Assembly (NCBI GenBank): GCA_947652605.1 | Contig: OX393579.1 | Span: forward strand, 310,001 to 374,000 | DNA length: 64,000 bases | Direction of reading: 5' to 3' | DNA from: Elmis aenea | Lineage: Eukaryota; Arthropoda; Insecta; Coleoptera; Elmidae | Part shown: piece after piece, positions 10,223-26,069 of the stretch | How positions within the stretch are numbered: position 1 is the stretch's first letter | Layout of the letters: each line of letters begins with the position of its first letter | The notes under the pieces: generated by a model | Database searches by the model: none | Told to the model about the DNA's origin: nothing | What the model saw: only the letters and a program-made list of their open reading frames with translations | Program-made: the position numbers and the translations under genes

Positions 10223-12166
10223 TTACGAATCGTGTAGAAGCCCAACTGCAATAAAATCATCATCTTTGTATGGCAGCACCATACATTTTACAAGAACATC
10301 TTCTAAAAAACAATCAAATTTAAATGAAGTTAGTTTACTGACTTTAAAAAAATTTAGATCTTCAGAATTCATAGGCTGTTCATAAAATGGAAAAGTTTTT
10401 TGAAAAATTGGACCAGATATTTTAAAAGTATCACCAACACTTACTATATCTTTTATTTGCATTACTTTTTTATCTTTCAATACAATAAAACTGTCTTTAT
10501 CTTGTCCTAAATCAAAACAAGTAAATTTGTAATAAAGTTTTTTTATTTTTCCATTTTTATACACTGGTTTGACTGTAGATGCCTGTTTATAAACAGCTTC
10601 ATCTGGTATTTGATTTTTTTCATAAATTCTTTTTATTAGTTGTTCCAATGGTTTTTTTGGACCTCTTAAAATTCTTACCAACTGACCCAAATACGATTCA
10701 AATGGAAAACAACTTATTTCATGCAAATGTTCAGTTCTTGTCAATGAGTCTTCAGCCATGTGTATTACCGAATGTACATTATAAACAACTTCTTGTTGTC
10801 CATATATTAATGATATTTTTTTTGAAAACCGTACCATAAGATCACAAGCTTTATTTTTTGAATCAAGCTTTGATTGTGGTGCACATAATATTCGCATGGC
10901 ACAATGAAAATCAAGAAAATTTTTGAATTTTTCACAACTTAACATTTCCTTTAAAATAACAGGTCCAATGTACAACATTATTAAACGATATTCAGTGGCT
11001 TTAAATCTATCTAACTCATTTAATTTTCGAGGTTTTCGATTGAATTCAACAGGGATATGAGCAGAAAATTTTTGTAAATTATGGGAAAGTACTCTTCTTT
11101 GAGAAGCTGATAATCGGTTTGGAATGTTACCTTTGACCCACATATTCAGTAATTTTTTCATTACACCTAAGCATGCCATATGCATGTAGTCTAAAGTGAA
11201 ACCTGTTACTAACCCAAAATTCCTAATTTTTAATAAAGGTGACAAACCGGTATGATGCAATTCATCAGTCTGATCGGCAAATGATTTATCGGTTCTTCGA
11301 TCACTGTCAGTAGTTAAAAAAACTAATCGATGATTAATTCTTTCACCTCGATCAACACATTTTTCACAGCCGCTAAAACCCGTATGACCTTTAATGCATT
11401 TTAGATATGCCCTAGCAGGGGCATCACATATAAAACCGTTAAATGATATTTTATAGTTCTTATTTTCAAAACAAATGCCATCACTTATGAGTTGATTAAG
11501 TTCTTCAATAAATTGCTTACAAAACTCATCTACAGATTGAGGTTTACTATTTCCATAATAAACTGCAATAATAAAAGGTTTAATTATGAAGCCATGTTTT
11601 ACTGCCTTCCCTAAAATTGGCCAAAACTGCATCGATGTACTTTTATGTATGGGAATGCCATCAATGTTACAAATAATTTTGACAACTTCATTTTCATCAA
11701 ATACTTTATCTAACCCGTTTCTGAACTGAATGCATAAACTTTCTGAAATGCCAAAATAATAAAATTGGCCATTATCACCTCTACACGACATCATAGTTTC
11801 TGTGCCTACTGAACGTAAAGTATGAAGAAGTGTTCTACCAGAGTTTGGTAAATCGGGATGATAACATTTCAAAATTACTAAAAGTGAATCTAATTGTTTA
11901 TGTGTTACATGATCATTTATGGCCCAGTATTTTAAATCAGTGGCTAGATTGTTACATTGTGTATCATTTGTATGAACAGATTGAGATGTACGATATTCCA
12001 ACGAATTTAATTCAGTATGCCAATTAACATTTTCTTCAGGTGAAAAAAACTGAGCAACTTCCAATTCATGACTTGTTGAGTGATTTACCTTTGTTTGCTT
12101 GAGTATATCTAATACTTTTCTTGCACGTCTTTTCTTCGAATGGCAAATCGCCGATCGACTAGTCAT
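10223..12166 (-). CDS. CMC-type (Tnp2/Transposase_21-like) transposase, 647 aa
   Basis: A single uninterrupted coding exon of the usual length for insect members of this family. The basic N-terminus (MTSRSAICHSKKRRARK) probably binds DNA. The RNase-H-like catalytic region shows the conserved order: NIDGIPIHKS with a likely first catalytic Asp near residue 168, FICDAPARAYLKCIKGHTGF with a likely second, a zinc-type GCEKCVDRGE pair, then DYMHMACLGVMKKLL, FKATEYRLIMLYIGP, and NVHSVIHMAEDS followed by FPFESYLGQL. Catalytic residue labels follow family knowledge and are not tested. The ATG follows an AG acceptor by three bases (GTTGTTAG|GGTATG). A GTAAGT donor at 12585 points to a 5' non-coding exon and an intron of about 416 bp. 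No frameshift or internal stop is seen. It would act in the nucleus on the CCCA(A)GTAGCAC ends. Confidence 0.88.
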   Translation of the reverse strand: MTSRSAICHSKKRRARKVLDILKQTKVNHSTSHELEVAQFFSPEENVNWHTELNSLEYRTSQSVHTNDTQCNNLATDLKYWAINDHVTHKQLDSLLVILKCYHPDLPNSGRTLLHTLRSVGTETMMSCRGDNGQFYYFGISESLCIQFRNGLDKVFDENEVVKIICNIDGIPIHKSTSMQFWPILGKAVKHGFIIKPFIIAVYYGNSKPQSVDEFCKQFIEELNQLISDGICFENKNYKISFNGFICDAPARAYLKCIKGHTGFSGCEKCVDRGERINHRLVFLTTDSDRRTDKSFADQTDELHHTGLSPLLKIRNFGLVTGFTLDYMHMACLGVMKKLLNMWVKGNIPNRLSASQRRVLSHNLQKFSAHIPVEFNRKPRKLNELDRFKATEYRLIMLYIGPVILKEMLSCEKFKNFLDFHCAMRILCAPQSKLDSKNKACDLMVRFSKKISLIYGQQEVVYNVHSVIHMAEDSLTRTEHLHEISCFPFESYLGQLVRILRGPKKPLEQLIKRIYEKNQIPDEAVYKQASTVKPVYKNGKIKKLYYKFTCFDLGQDKDSFIVLKDKKVMQIKDIVSVGDTFKISGPIFQKTFPFYEQPMNSEDLNFFKVSKLTSFKFDCFLEDVLVKCMVLPYKDDDFIAVGLLHDS

Positions 12167-12223
12167 ACCCTAACAACGAAAAACATTAACAATTCGAGTT
12201 GTTCAGTTCAGAGTGCTGTTATA

Positions 12224-12540
12224 GGCCGTTTACACTTACGGTTTTGCATGTGGTTATGATCGTGTGTGTGAATCTAGCATTGCTAATTTGCTAGATTCAC
12301 TTGTGCTTAGTTTTAGCGTTTACACACACGATCATAAACATATGCAAAACCAAGTCAGCTAAACCACGTGCCTATTAGAGAGGCCGTTTACACTTAATAG
12401 TTTTGCCGACTTGGTTTTGTATGTGGCTATGATCGTGTGTGAACGCTAAAACCACGCCATTTTATTGACCTTGGTTTGCACAAGTGAATCTAGCGCTGTT
12501 AGATTTTAAAACCACGTGCAAAACAGTAAGTTTAGCCCTG
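12224..12540. repeat. Nested inverted and direct repeats in the transposase 5' intron
   Basis: GGCCGTTTACACTTA occurs at about 12224 and 12382. A segment around 12240-12272 (GGTTTTGCATGTGGTTATGA onward) recurs inverted at about 12320-12353 and again directly at about 12413-12447. GTGAATCTAGC also recurs. It looks like one or two small MITEs, or a fold-back cluster, inserted into the intron. I cannot set exact ends or a target duplication. Confidence 0.6.
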
Positions 12541-12585
12541 GGGGGCAGTACGGAAGTGGCCCCAACAAATGAACTGGGTACTTAC

Positions 12586-12730
12586 CAATAAGAAAAATAA
12601 TGCACGACGCACAACATACGAACGCAAGCTACGAACGCAAGTCACTACAGCTATTACCTTGAGACATTCTCTCCGCGGCACTATCCCCACTCTCGGTCCG
12701 TTTTAGCCTCGATGCCAACGCGCGGCAAAT
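12586..12730 (-). promoter_or_regulatory. Likely 5' non-coding exon and promoter of the transposase
   Basis: On the minus strand a good donor (ATTG|GTAAGTAC, intron starting at 12585) pairs with the acceptor at 12170. The sequence upstream is markedly more GC-rich than its surroundings (around 12660-12725), which fits a small promoter. The transcription start is not visible. Confidence 0.4.
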
Positions 12731-13104
12731 TCAAATTTATATTATTCAGCTATAACGTGCAAATGTCGTTTCAAATGTAATTTTCAATTGCAAAATCGCC
12801 AAATTTAATGCCAATCGCCACACATCCAATTGACACGCCGAATAAGTGCCACGAGTAGCCAAAATGGTGATAAATCACCAAATCTGGCAACTATGGCTAT
12901 TAGTTAAAGTGAACCGCGGTGTGTAAAGAGAGGGGACGGCGGTTGAAATTTAAACTTTTTTAAAAACGTTGAGTTTTAGTGGACGAGTTACAGTCCACTT
13001 TAAATTAAAACTGCTTTAGCAACGCCGACCCTTCGTCTTACAATTAAAACTTTTGTAGGTACACTCAATGCTTTAGCATTGCATGCAGATGTAACAACTG
13101 TTTT

Positions 13105-13945
13105 TTGTTTATATCTAGCCAATAAAAATAAAATGGCCATCAAACGATATAAACATATTGGACCAATAACATATTAACATTCAGTTGTACAATATTGGCT
13201 GTTTATCAAAAAACTTGAAAAAGCCTATATTGGCTAAATGTTGCTAGACAGTATAGGGTAAATATATTTTGCTTATGTCTAGCCAATAAAAATAAAATGG
13301 AAATAACCATCAAAAGATATAAACATATTGGACCAATAACATATTAACATTCAGTTGTACAATATTGGCAGTTTATTTAAAAACTTGAAAAAGCCTATAT
13401 TGGCTAAATGTTGCTAGACAATATAGGGTAAATATATTTTGCTTATGTCTAGCCAATAAAAATAAAATAGAAATAACCATCAAAAGATTTAAACATATTG
13501 GACCAATAACATATTAACATTGAGTTTTACTATATTGGCTGTTTATTAAAAAACTTGAAAAAGCCTATATTGGCTAAATGTTGCTAGACAATATAGGGTA
13601 AATATATTTTGCTTATGTCTAGCCAATAAAAATAAAATGGAAATAACCATCAAAAGATATAAACATATTGGACCAATAACATATTAACATTGAGTTTTAC
13701 AATATTGGCTGTTTATTAAAAAACTTGAAAAAGCCTATATTGGCTAAATGTTGCTAGACAATATAGGGTAAATATATTTTGTGTATGTCTAGCCAATAAA
13801 AATAAACTGGAAATAATCATCAAAAGATATAAACATATTGGACCAATAACATATTAACATTGAATTTTTCGATATTGGCTGTTCATTAAAAAACTAGAAA
13901 AAGCCTATATTGGCTTAATGTTGCCAATATTGGGCCAGCGTAACA
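13105..13945. repeat. 170-bp tandem satellite array, about five copies, at the right transposon end
   Basis: The marker GCTTATGTCTAGCCAATAAA starts at 13271 and 13441, and close variants start at 13611 and 13781, giving an exact 170-bp period. A diverged first copy starts near 13107. Each unit contains ATTGGACCAATA and two or more TATTGGC motifs, related to the CCAATATTGG blocks of the terminal repeats. The array stops just before the right terminal repeat, so it belongs to the element's subterminal region. Confidence 0.9.
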
Positions 13946-13952
13946 ATATTTT

Positions 13953-13987
13953 GCCAATATTGGGCCAATATTATTGTGCTACTTGGG
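13953..13987 (-). repeat. Right terminal inverted repeat of the CMC transposon
   Basis: Ends GTGCTACTTGGG, the inverted counterpart of the left end. AAC follows directly at 13988-13990, matching the AAC before the left end. Confidence 0.75.
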
Positions 13988-15112
13988 AACGTTTGCATGT
14001 GTACGCATGTAAAATTCCTCAGAATTCTCCGATTAAGAATTTTAATTTTATATAAATGCAGTTGTATGGTAGCCAAATGTTTAATTAGTGATTTACTAGA
14101 AGTCAACGATCTCTAACGTCGTTGATATAAATTAAAATGTTATTGCAAATAAAATAGGTTTACTCCGGGTTACATTTTAGATCTCATACGACAGTGCGTA
14201 CACGTATATCAGTTAATTAATTAACGCAGAAATAGAATCAAAATGCTTGCTTACGCACAACATGAATTATGAATTTTACTGAAAAATTTGTTCTGGGACA
14301 CTAATATTAGATTCACAATTTGACTGCTAAAACGTCGAAATATTAATTGGACTTTTGTACATGTGTGGTATAGGTAATCTTACGCACTCTTTTATAAATA
14401 GTTTGATCACAAATGATGTAATATAATGAAACAAATATTTTTGATGGTGATTGTTCCAGTATACTTAAAAAAATTTGTTACGATAAACAATACAGATAAG
14501 CCAATTTATAACCATGATTTTGGAGTCACTGCAATTTTTCTAGGTCTCAGCGATTTAAAACATTTGGTAGTTAATTTTTTTTTCTGATGAAACGTCGTTT
14601 AAAATACTCGCAAATTTTCGCACGTACGCAAAAAATTAAATTAAACTCAAAATTATTGCTAAAACTACCGTAAAAGTTTGTTAAAGCTACTAACGTCTAC
14701 CATATTTTAAAACTGATTTTACACAATATTTCCAATTCAAAGAAACATTTGTGAATTAGCTAAATTTTCGTTAAAATATCTCGTCTTGTTATTAATTAGA
14801 GGTAATTAGCGTGACATATTTTGCACAATTTTATTATGTTAATAAAATAAACAACCCGTAAATAAGATGTAGGTATACATTTACGACGCTACACGTTTTT
14901 TCGTTTATAATTTTATTTTTACTTGAGCACATCTTGATGTTAACGTGACAGAATACATCGCTCGAAGAGAAAATAAAATTGTGTTTGTCTCTCACATGCA
15001 AAACTGGCACAATCCACTTGTTTTTTCTTAGAAGAGTTTTTAAAGGTGTTGGCAAAACATTGGCATACTATATGACTCTGTACAAAAATTAATATATTCT
15101 ATTTTTGTTTAG
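13988..15112. other. Non-coding stretch before the first visible PKC delta exon
   Basis: AT-rich, with no supportable exon. It should be PKC delta intron if the amino-terminal exons lie further upstream. The start of the C1 domain completed at 15113 is not encoded here. Confidence 0.5.
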
Positions 15113-19432
<4,320 letters not shown>

Positions 19433-19850
19433 CTGCAATATTTAATCTATTAACGCATGCATTTCGGATTTATTGGCGATACTGTTATTAACAGAATTGT
19501 TGGACGATGTTATCGTAAAATACAGAGTCGACTGATGGTCGTTGATGTATTTAAACCAGGAACTTTTAATTACTTGGGCAAAGTAATACTAATTTATTGT
19601 TAACGTAGGAGTTCATCAGAATAACGCAAGAAGTGTAAGGAATATCGTAATAACATTTAAACGGTCATATTGTTTGGCGCCTTTTAATTATTTGTAACTC
19701 TATACGCAGGTAAAGAGTTTGAGTCAATATTTTCTGCACTTGAAGTTAAGAGGTTGTTTGGAAATTTGGCCGGTATAATACTGTACCTAAAATTAGTTGC
19801 TTAAGTTTTGTACAATACGAATAAGATTTACTGTATCTGTGAACTATATT

Positions 19851-19856
19851 AATAAA
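19851..19856 (+). promoter_or_regulatory. AATAAA polyadenylation signal of PKC delta
   Basis: AATAAA lies about 420 bp after the PKC delta stop codon and is followed by a T-rich stretch. It is the likely 3' end of the gene. Confidence 0.55.
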
Positions 19857-20400
19857 ACTTGTTTAATTACTGTTTGTACGTAGCTTAAAATGATGTGGAA
19901 AAAAAATCGTAACTGTTTGTTAACAACACTGATACAAAATAAAATTTTATTATTATATTTAGTTGTTAGTCCCGCTTCAACGATTTTTTAACAAATAATT
20001 CCTTGTTATTTACTATCTGTCCCAAAAATAAACAATAAGTGAATGTTTTAAAAGGACAAAAGAAATATGACATTGGAACAAATATTTTTGGAAAAGTTTG
20101 CAATGCAAGATTGTAACATTACTTTGTTGGGATATATCATACATTCCAACTTTTTTCTAGTAAGGAATTTAGAGGCTCAATGGACATTTCCACGGGATTT
20201 CAATCACACGTAAAAATTTAATGTCCAAGTAAATTTTAACCTATGAAATTCAACGTGTTTCAAGAATTCTTTGCTAATTAATTTAAAACTGGATATTGTG
20301 TCATGCTAAACAAAGCAAGCTTTCTAATATTTTTTATTATTTATTAACTTCGTCCAGCTGAATAATTTGATAAAACCTTAATTTTCACAGCTAATCTAAA
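19857..20400. other. Short spacer between convergent PKC delta and ppk genes
   Basis: Non-coding and AT-rich. On the minus strand a TTTATT at 20340-20345 (AATAAA for ppk) lies about 55 bp past the ppk stop. Nothing else is recognisable. Confidence 0.5.
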
Positions 20401-23040
20401 TTAAGGCAAAAATTCAATTCCAAACGGAGGATATACCACATTTTCTTTTACCATGGTAAGTTTTTCCTTAACGGTCATCGGAGCAACTCTCTGTAAATAT
20501 TATCCATTAAATCAAACATTTTAAACATTACGTGAGCAATATACCCGTTTTGATAGACTTATATTCTGAATATAATATTCGTTGGCAATTTCTTTCATTC
20601 CATTTCCCGGCGATGGCTTCGCGATGAAGTATGGAACCAAACTTAGGTCGTAATCGGCTGTTACTTGTACGGTTTCCTCATTTACAAGTTTTTCTAGCTC
20701 TGTTCTTTCCCGATTTAGCATACACAAAGCACGTATTGTGAAATAATAAATAATCTCAACGCCTGACAATAAACTGAACCCAAGAAACAGACCTGCAATG
20801 CCTCCGAATGATACTACAAAAACATTTTATTTGTTAGTTTAGTTCATCCACCATTTCACTAAAATAAATGTATAAATACGCTGTCCAAAAAAGGCTATCT
20901 GAAGCTACGCCAGTTTGGGCATTAATTAACAAGGCAAATACGGTAAATACATACCCAATAAGTCAACCCAACCGAATAGTACCTCACGTTTATATCTTAC
21001 CATGGGCCATGACACGAATTCGCACGATAATTCGTTATTTACTTCGTCTGATGAACTGTTGAAAATGATTGGCAAAATTATCATACATAAAATGTGTATT
21101 TCTTACCCAAATTCATTTAGTTTTTCAACTTCGTACACTGTATTCAAACAACCCAACTCACAATTGCATTTATCAACCGATTTAATTGCATTGACATTGT
21201 CTGCTATGCAGGATAATTCTGTAATTTTGCAGTGTCTATATTTTTCTGTCTCTGGATAGAAATGAGGTACACATCCACATAATCTTCTAGCATTTTCCAT
21301 TCTGCATTGCCTGGTACAAGCAGTGTATGTGTACATATAGTCGACTGTTAATTTAACTTCATCAGAAAAAATACATCGCCGCTGTTTTATGCTTAATTGT
21401 CTTGTATCATCGGTAGTGTAGGTTTGTTTTACAGAAAACGATATTCCGCTTATTTTGTGATCCCAGTTATGTTGAGGTTGAAGATCTTCACCAGGGATAT
21501 CATCAGAATTATGAATGTAAATCTAAAACAATTAAATTAGATATGCACAAAAAATAAAGCCCAATTTTTCGTTTAATGGGACAAAAAAAGATGATAACTA
21601 AATTTGTTACAGTTTATGTTAAGCTAGACATTCGTAAAAGCCTGCAAATACCGCATATTTATTATCGTCGGTTGTGGGAAAAACTAGAAACTTAAATGAC
21701 CATTTCGTATCAGCTTCTTTGATGTACTCCATCTCAAATTCTGAAGGAACAATGTCCTTTCTACAATTATTGATATTAAAAACAGTGCAATCAATTTTTT
21801 TATATTATTTGTCGTTACTCTGGTATTTTTCTTTCGTAATGCCTTGAGTTGAAACTGTAACAGAATCCACTTTCTGTAAAAATTGGAAATATTCGAGTGC
21901 AGCAGTCCAATTTTTCCGATTTTAGCTTGCATAAATCAAAAATCTCTTCACAATTGTTCATTATCTTAACACAAAAATTACATACAGAAGAAAAGAAATC
22001 AACATTTTTAAGATTTTACCTGAAAAACTAGGGTTTTCAAGTTTTGATCGTCTTTTACATATTTACTATTGGTATATTGTTTGAAGTCTACGATTGTATT
22101 ATAAGAAAGCTGAGATAATTTTGTTAAAAAAGTTATTAGCTCTACAGTTTTTTCTGTGGTAGACATATTTCTGCAATGAATCTTTCAAATATTTGTTTTA
22201 TTATACGGTTGAACATGCATACGTTTCAATAAAGTGCTCGATTTTTGAGATGTTACTCGGTATATTCTGGCAAACGGTTATTGCTGGAAATGGTACGTCC
22301 CAACTGTGAAAATCTGTATCTAAACCGGTGATTGTGGGATTTGTTTGGAATTTTTCCCACAGACTAACTATGATTATCATTGTTGCTACAGCACCAACCG
22401 ATATACAGCAAAACCACATCAATCTACAATAAAAAGTGTTAAACCTTTAAATACTATCTTCCTAACGAATACTGGTAACTGTTTCTTATTATTAATAATA
22501 TCAGTTGCATAGGATCATAGATTATGAACAATGGGAATTCAGAACAATTATTAATTTCCAAAAATATTATGAACATTTTACAATTCACAGCCAATTTGAT
22601 GAATGCTTAAATTATTTGAACGATTCGTTTATTTATTAAAATAAGAAAGCTTAATTAAGCATTCCTTATATTTTTAAGAGTCTCTTGTAGAAATGCACCA
22701 TTTATAAGACTCTCTGTTATTTATTTATTTATATAAACTTGCTACTGATTAAGAGACGAACTTCTAGAAACCGAAACTAGCATTTCTACAAGAGATCCTT
22801 AAAAAAAGTGATTGTAAATTAAATTATAAATAAAATAACATACTTTTCAATAAACGGTCGACCTTTTTCTGCAATGTACCGCACTCCATGTAACGTAGAA
22901 TTTTCAAAAAATAATTTTGTTTGTACATTCCAACTGGTTTTTAGTAGCTTATAATATTTTGTTATATTTTTAACATGAGCATAATTGCTTGCTTTCTGTT
23001 TTATTTTTTTAATAGGCTTTTCATTCACTGCAGTCGACAT
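20401..23040 (-). CDS. Pickpocket (DEG/ENaC) sodium channel subunit, 559 aa, nine exons
   Basis: Exons are complement(22844-23040, 22223-22423, 22020-22170, 21819-21964, 21652-21760, 21107-21522, 20955-21055, 20545-20813, 20401-20490). The total is 1680 nt in frame. The cytosolic N-terminus has the family pattern FFENSTLHGVRYI. TM1 is about residues 67-88 (LMWFCCISVGAV...). The extracellular domain is cysteine-rich, with FPAITVCQ, CCTRIFPIFTESGFCYSFNS, TACTRQCRMENARRLCGCVP and CNCELGC. The second membrane segment, at about 443-466, carries the pore motif GGIAGLFLGFSLLSG. Such subunits form amiloride-sensitive trimeric cation channels used in mechano-, chemo- or fluid sensing in insects. The start at MSTAVNEK was preferred to MLKRNG at 23175 because conserved sequence begins after it. 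Exon 2 could also use a donor 16 bases downstream, but only the chosen one keeps frame. The specific ppk paralogue is not assigned. Confidence 0.92.
22677..22800. repeat. Copy of the fold-back MITE family in a ppk intron
   Basis: Starts AGAGTCTCTTGTAGAAATGC and ends GCATTTCTACAAGAGATCC, so the arms are clear inverted repeats. This is the best-preserved short copy in the window. Confidence 0.75.
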
Positions 23041-26000
23041 TTGTAGTAAAACTATTGTAATCGAAAGCCATATGTGATAACCAGCAACACAAGTAACAAA
23101 CTGATACTGAAACAATAACGATTGCCTGAACTGATGTTGTACATTATTTATGTAAGTTCCATTACGCTTTAACAAAAAGGTGAAATTAGTTTTTTATGTG
23201 TACAGATTGAATAAATTGATACTATTGTTGTGCAAACAAAACTATATAGCTATTGATTATTTGTAAGTTGTAGCAGTGTTTCGGAGAATTTCAATAATAT
23301 TTTCTTTTACTATGGTCTGTATTGTGTACACGCATAAAATAAAACCAAAACAGCAGTTGTATAATTATATATTGAATATCACTTTGCTTAACATTACCGA
23401 TTATGGTAATAAATATTGGTGCAGCATTGTTCATGAAATAACCAAAAAGATAAATTACATGGACGTGTAACAAAATACCTAAAAACATGAGCTCGATAAA
23501 ATAAGCTCATATTTCATAATTAAATGTTCACCTGCCTTGTCACATATATTTGCTTCGTTTCTTCATTATATTATAACTACTTCTTCGTGCGTTTAATATA
23601 ACTGTAACAAATAGTATGGTAATTATTGTATAACATAACAATAAAAATATAAAAAAGTGTTTATAACAAACATAAGATTCAGTAGCAAAACAAATAAAAT
23701 CCTTGTGTTATTTTTTTGCTAATGTTCTATCCTGCTGAATACGAGAGAAAATAAGCACATGATTTATTATCAAATGTTGAAAGTATGTAAAATGTATTAT
23801 TCCAGGACGCCCTATGTTTTATGTTAATGTCCGCAACTACTTAAATGCCACCATTCATCATAGACATTTTTCGTCGTCATCGCGAACCTCTCATGGGGAC
23901 GAAAAAGGCATCATTACTTGTAAAGCAAACTGAAGGATGATAAACACGCTCTTTGCAGACAATAACTTTAGCATTGTTATTTAGCTTTAAATTAACTATC
24001 TGAAATGTTTTGCATATGTACATATCTGCTTAATTTCGAAGACATGTTAAAATTGGAATCATATAGAAAAACTAAACTTCCAGTTGGACTGAAAACGAAA
24101 TAAAAAATTGTAACCATGCATTTTAAGTGAAACTTATTTTCTGTTTTAATGAGTGTTTATTTCAAAAACATTTCAACATTTTTGTGATAAAAAAATTAAA
24201 GAAGTTTTCATCTAATTGCTATAAGCTAGCTCCGTAAACTAATGTCCAGTGCAGCAACGCCCCAAGACTTTTTGTTTAATTTTATGTTTATTTCAGTAAA
24301 TTATCTCCTACGAAGATTAAGAGCTATCAACACCACAAAAACTTAACGCTCCTACCTTCGTCAATTGGCTGACTGACGACTGACGTCTGAGAATGTTAAC
24401 AAAAAACTTAGAAGTTTCGGTCTAATCAGTTGCATATAATACATGCTGGCGTTAAGAGAATTTCGGTAATGTACAGCAAATAATTTGGCTGTTTCTGCGA
24501 TAGCAAGTTTACGTTAAACAATAACTTTGTAAACTTTATTTATTGCTATTACCAACATTTTGCTGTTCAAATTTATTTTTGAACTTTTAAAGAAAGCAAC
24601 CTGCAAATGAGTCCATAAATCTCAATCTAGATATGGAAAATATACTTTAAAATCAAACTAAGTTGCCAATTAATTTTTATTATGATACTGACGTCTCTGT
24701 CACTTTTTATTCCGTTTTAAAGATAATCCCGATGCCCAAGTAATGTCTACTAATTAAATAGGTTATTGTAACGATATCACTCATACGGTTCTACAATTGG
24801 CTCCTAAACGATTTTCTTTTGCCACACAACATTATAAAAATATGTGCTTTACGAAATTTGCGTAATATAATTCGTACCTACTTGACTCCTCACCTAATAT
24901 TCAAAATGTATCACACACGAGTTTAATTAAAATCATATCCGAAGCAATTTAGATCGCTCCAAATTAAAATAAACCTTACAAGAGCAAGTTGTGTGCTAGA
25001 ATATTTTTTTTTAACGTTTTAGGTACATGGTTTTAAGAAACATTCAGCTGAAACATTTGGGTTTAGTTCGATTAAAAATAAGAAAGTACATGTATACAAT
25101 ATCACAACAGGTATTTTTGTTATCAAAAAGTTGTTTAATCGTATATGGGTATTACATATATATACACGTTATTATTTCTTGGAAAGAAGAAATTTGTGTG
25201 TAGTAAGCTTATCCTAATTTATATTCTTCATGAACTTGTCGTTACCAAGAAAATAAAGCAATGCTTTTGTTATTGCACCTAATAATAGATTGCATATTGT
25301 ATGAGTTCAGCGTAAAGTTTCAAACATTTTTGGTCAACTATAAAAATGTAAGCAATGCGATCATCTTTTTGCATAATCTTATCTAAACTTGTCACCCCTA
25401 GAGCACATATGGTTGTCTGTAGAGTATTTGCTATGTCTCATCGCCAGCCTCCCTTTAAACTTGATCTCCAGTCAAAGAGTGCGGGTCCACGTGTGAACAA
25501 CTCAGTTTCTTCAAGTAATTAAATTTGCCGCAGTTTATAAACACAATTTCAATACGAGATATTAACCACAACACACAAATTACTGCACTATTTATTTAAA
25601 AGTGGAACGATGTAGTACGTGAAAATGTACTTAATACATTTAAAGATTTAAATGTAAAATTTTAAACTTTTTTAGAACACAAAAATTTTGCGTTTAAATT
25701 GGCCAATTTAAAAATTATTGTTATCTTTTGCATTGTGTAAGGTTCTGATGTAATAAGTGTTTTAGTCAAAATAACTCGAACAAAGAAGTTAGTTTGTGTT
25801 GAGTATTCCTAGCGGCATGTGTATTTCCTTTTAATGACAATAAAATGAAAACTTAAACCGAAAGTGTAGATTTTAGAAACACCTTTGATCTTAAACTGTA
25901 AAGTGTAAAACAAATTTTAAGTAGCTTTGGTTCATGTTGTGAGCTGATGTCGGTTCTTCGGTTGCAAAGAAAAATATGTGATGGTGATTGATTTATTTTA

Positions 26001-26069
26001 TGTTTTGGCAGCTAATTTTCCATGAACTTTATTGTCATTAATGTTCTGCAAGAGTATAACTAGACAACA
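23041..26069. other. Intergenic region between divergent ppk and Grip
   Basis: About 3 kb of AT-rich DNA between the ppk start (minus) and the Grip start (plus). It must hold both promoters and the Grip 5' UTR. I see no ORF worth calling. Confidence 0.5.

Larger units (their letters stand above)
7280..13987 (-). mobile_element. CMC (CACTA/EnSpm-like) DNA transposon, apparently complete, 6.7 kb
   Basis: The left end begins CCCAGTAGCACAAAATATTG. The reverse complement of the right end begins CCCAAGTAGCACAATAATAT, giving imperfect terminal inverted repeats of about 33-35 bp. Both ends are flanked by AAC (7277-7279 and 13988-13990), a 3-bp target duplication of the size usual in CACTA-type elements. 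Inside, on the minus strand, lie a transposase gene (10223-12166, with a likely 5' non-coding exon) and a spliced DUF4806 gene (8356-9419). Both subterminal zones are rich in CCAATATT/AATATTGG motifs, and the right one contains a 170-bp tandem array. A piggyBac-like MITE (7734-8324) is nested inside. Both genes appear free of frameshifts, so the copy may be young. The superfamily comes from transposase motifs and duplication length; the exact family is inferred. Confidence 0.8.

Noticed and set aside
7280..13987. Reading the two CCAATATTGG-rich ends as independent MITEs or a Helitron
   Set aside because: Matching inverted termini, identical AAC flanks and the enclosed transposase/DUF4806 pair are better explained by one CMC element; no Helitron CTRR end or Rep/helicase is seen.
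22207..22222. Later donor for ppk exon 2 (ACC|GTATAA)
   Set aside because: It leaves phase 0 and puts exon 3 into a frame with a stop; the GAAAC|GTATGC donor keeps the frame and gives a normal ppk protein.
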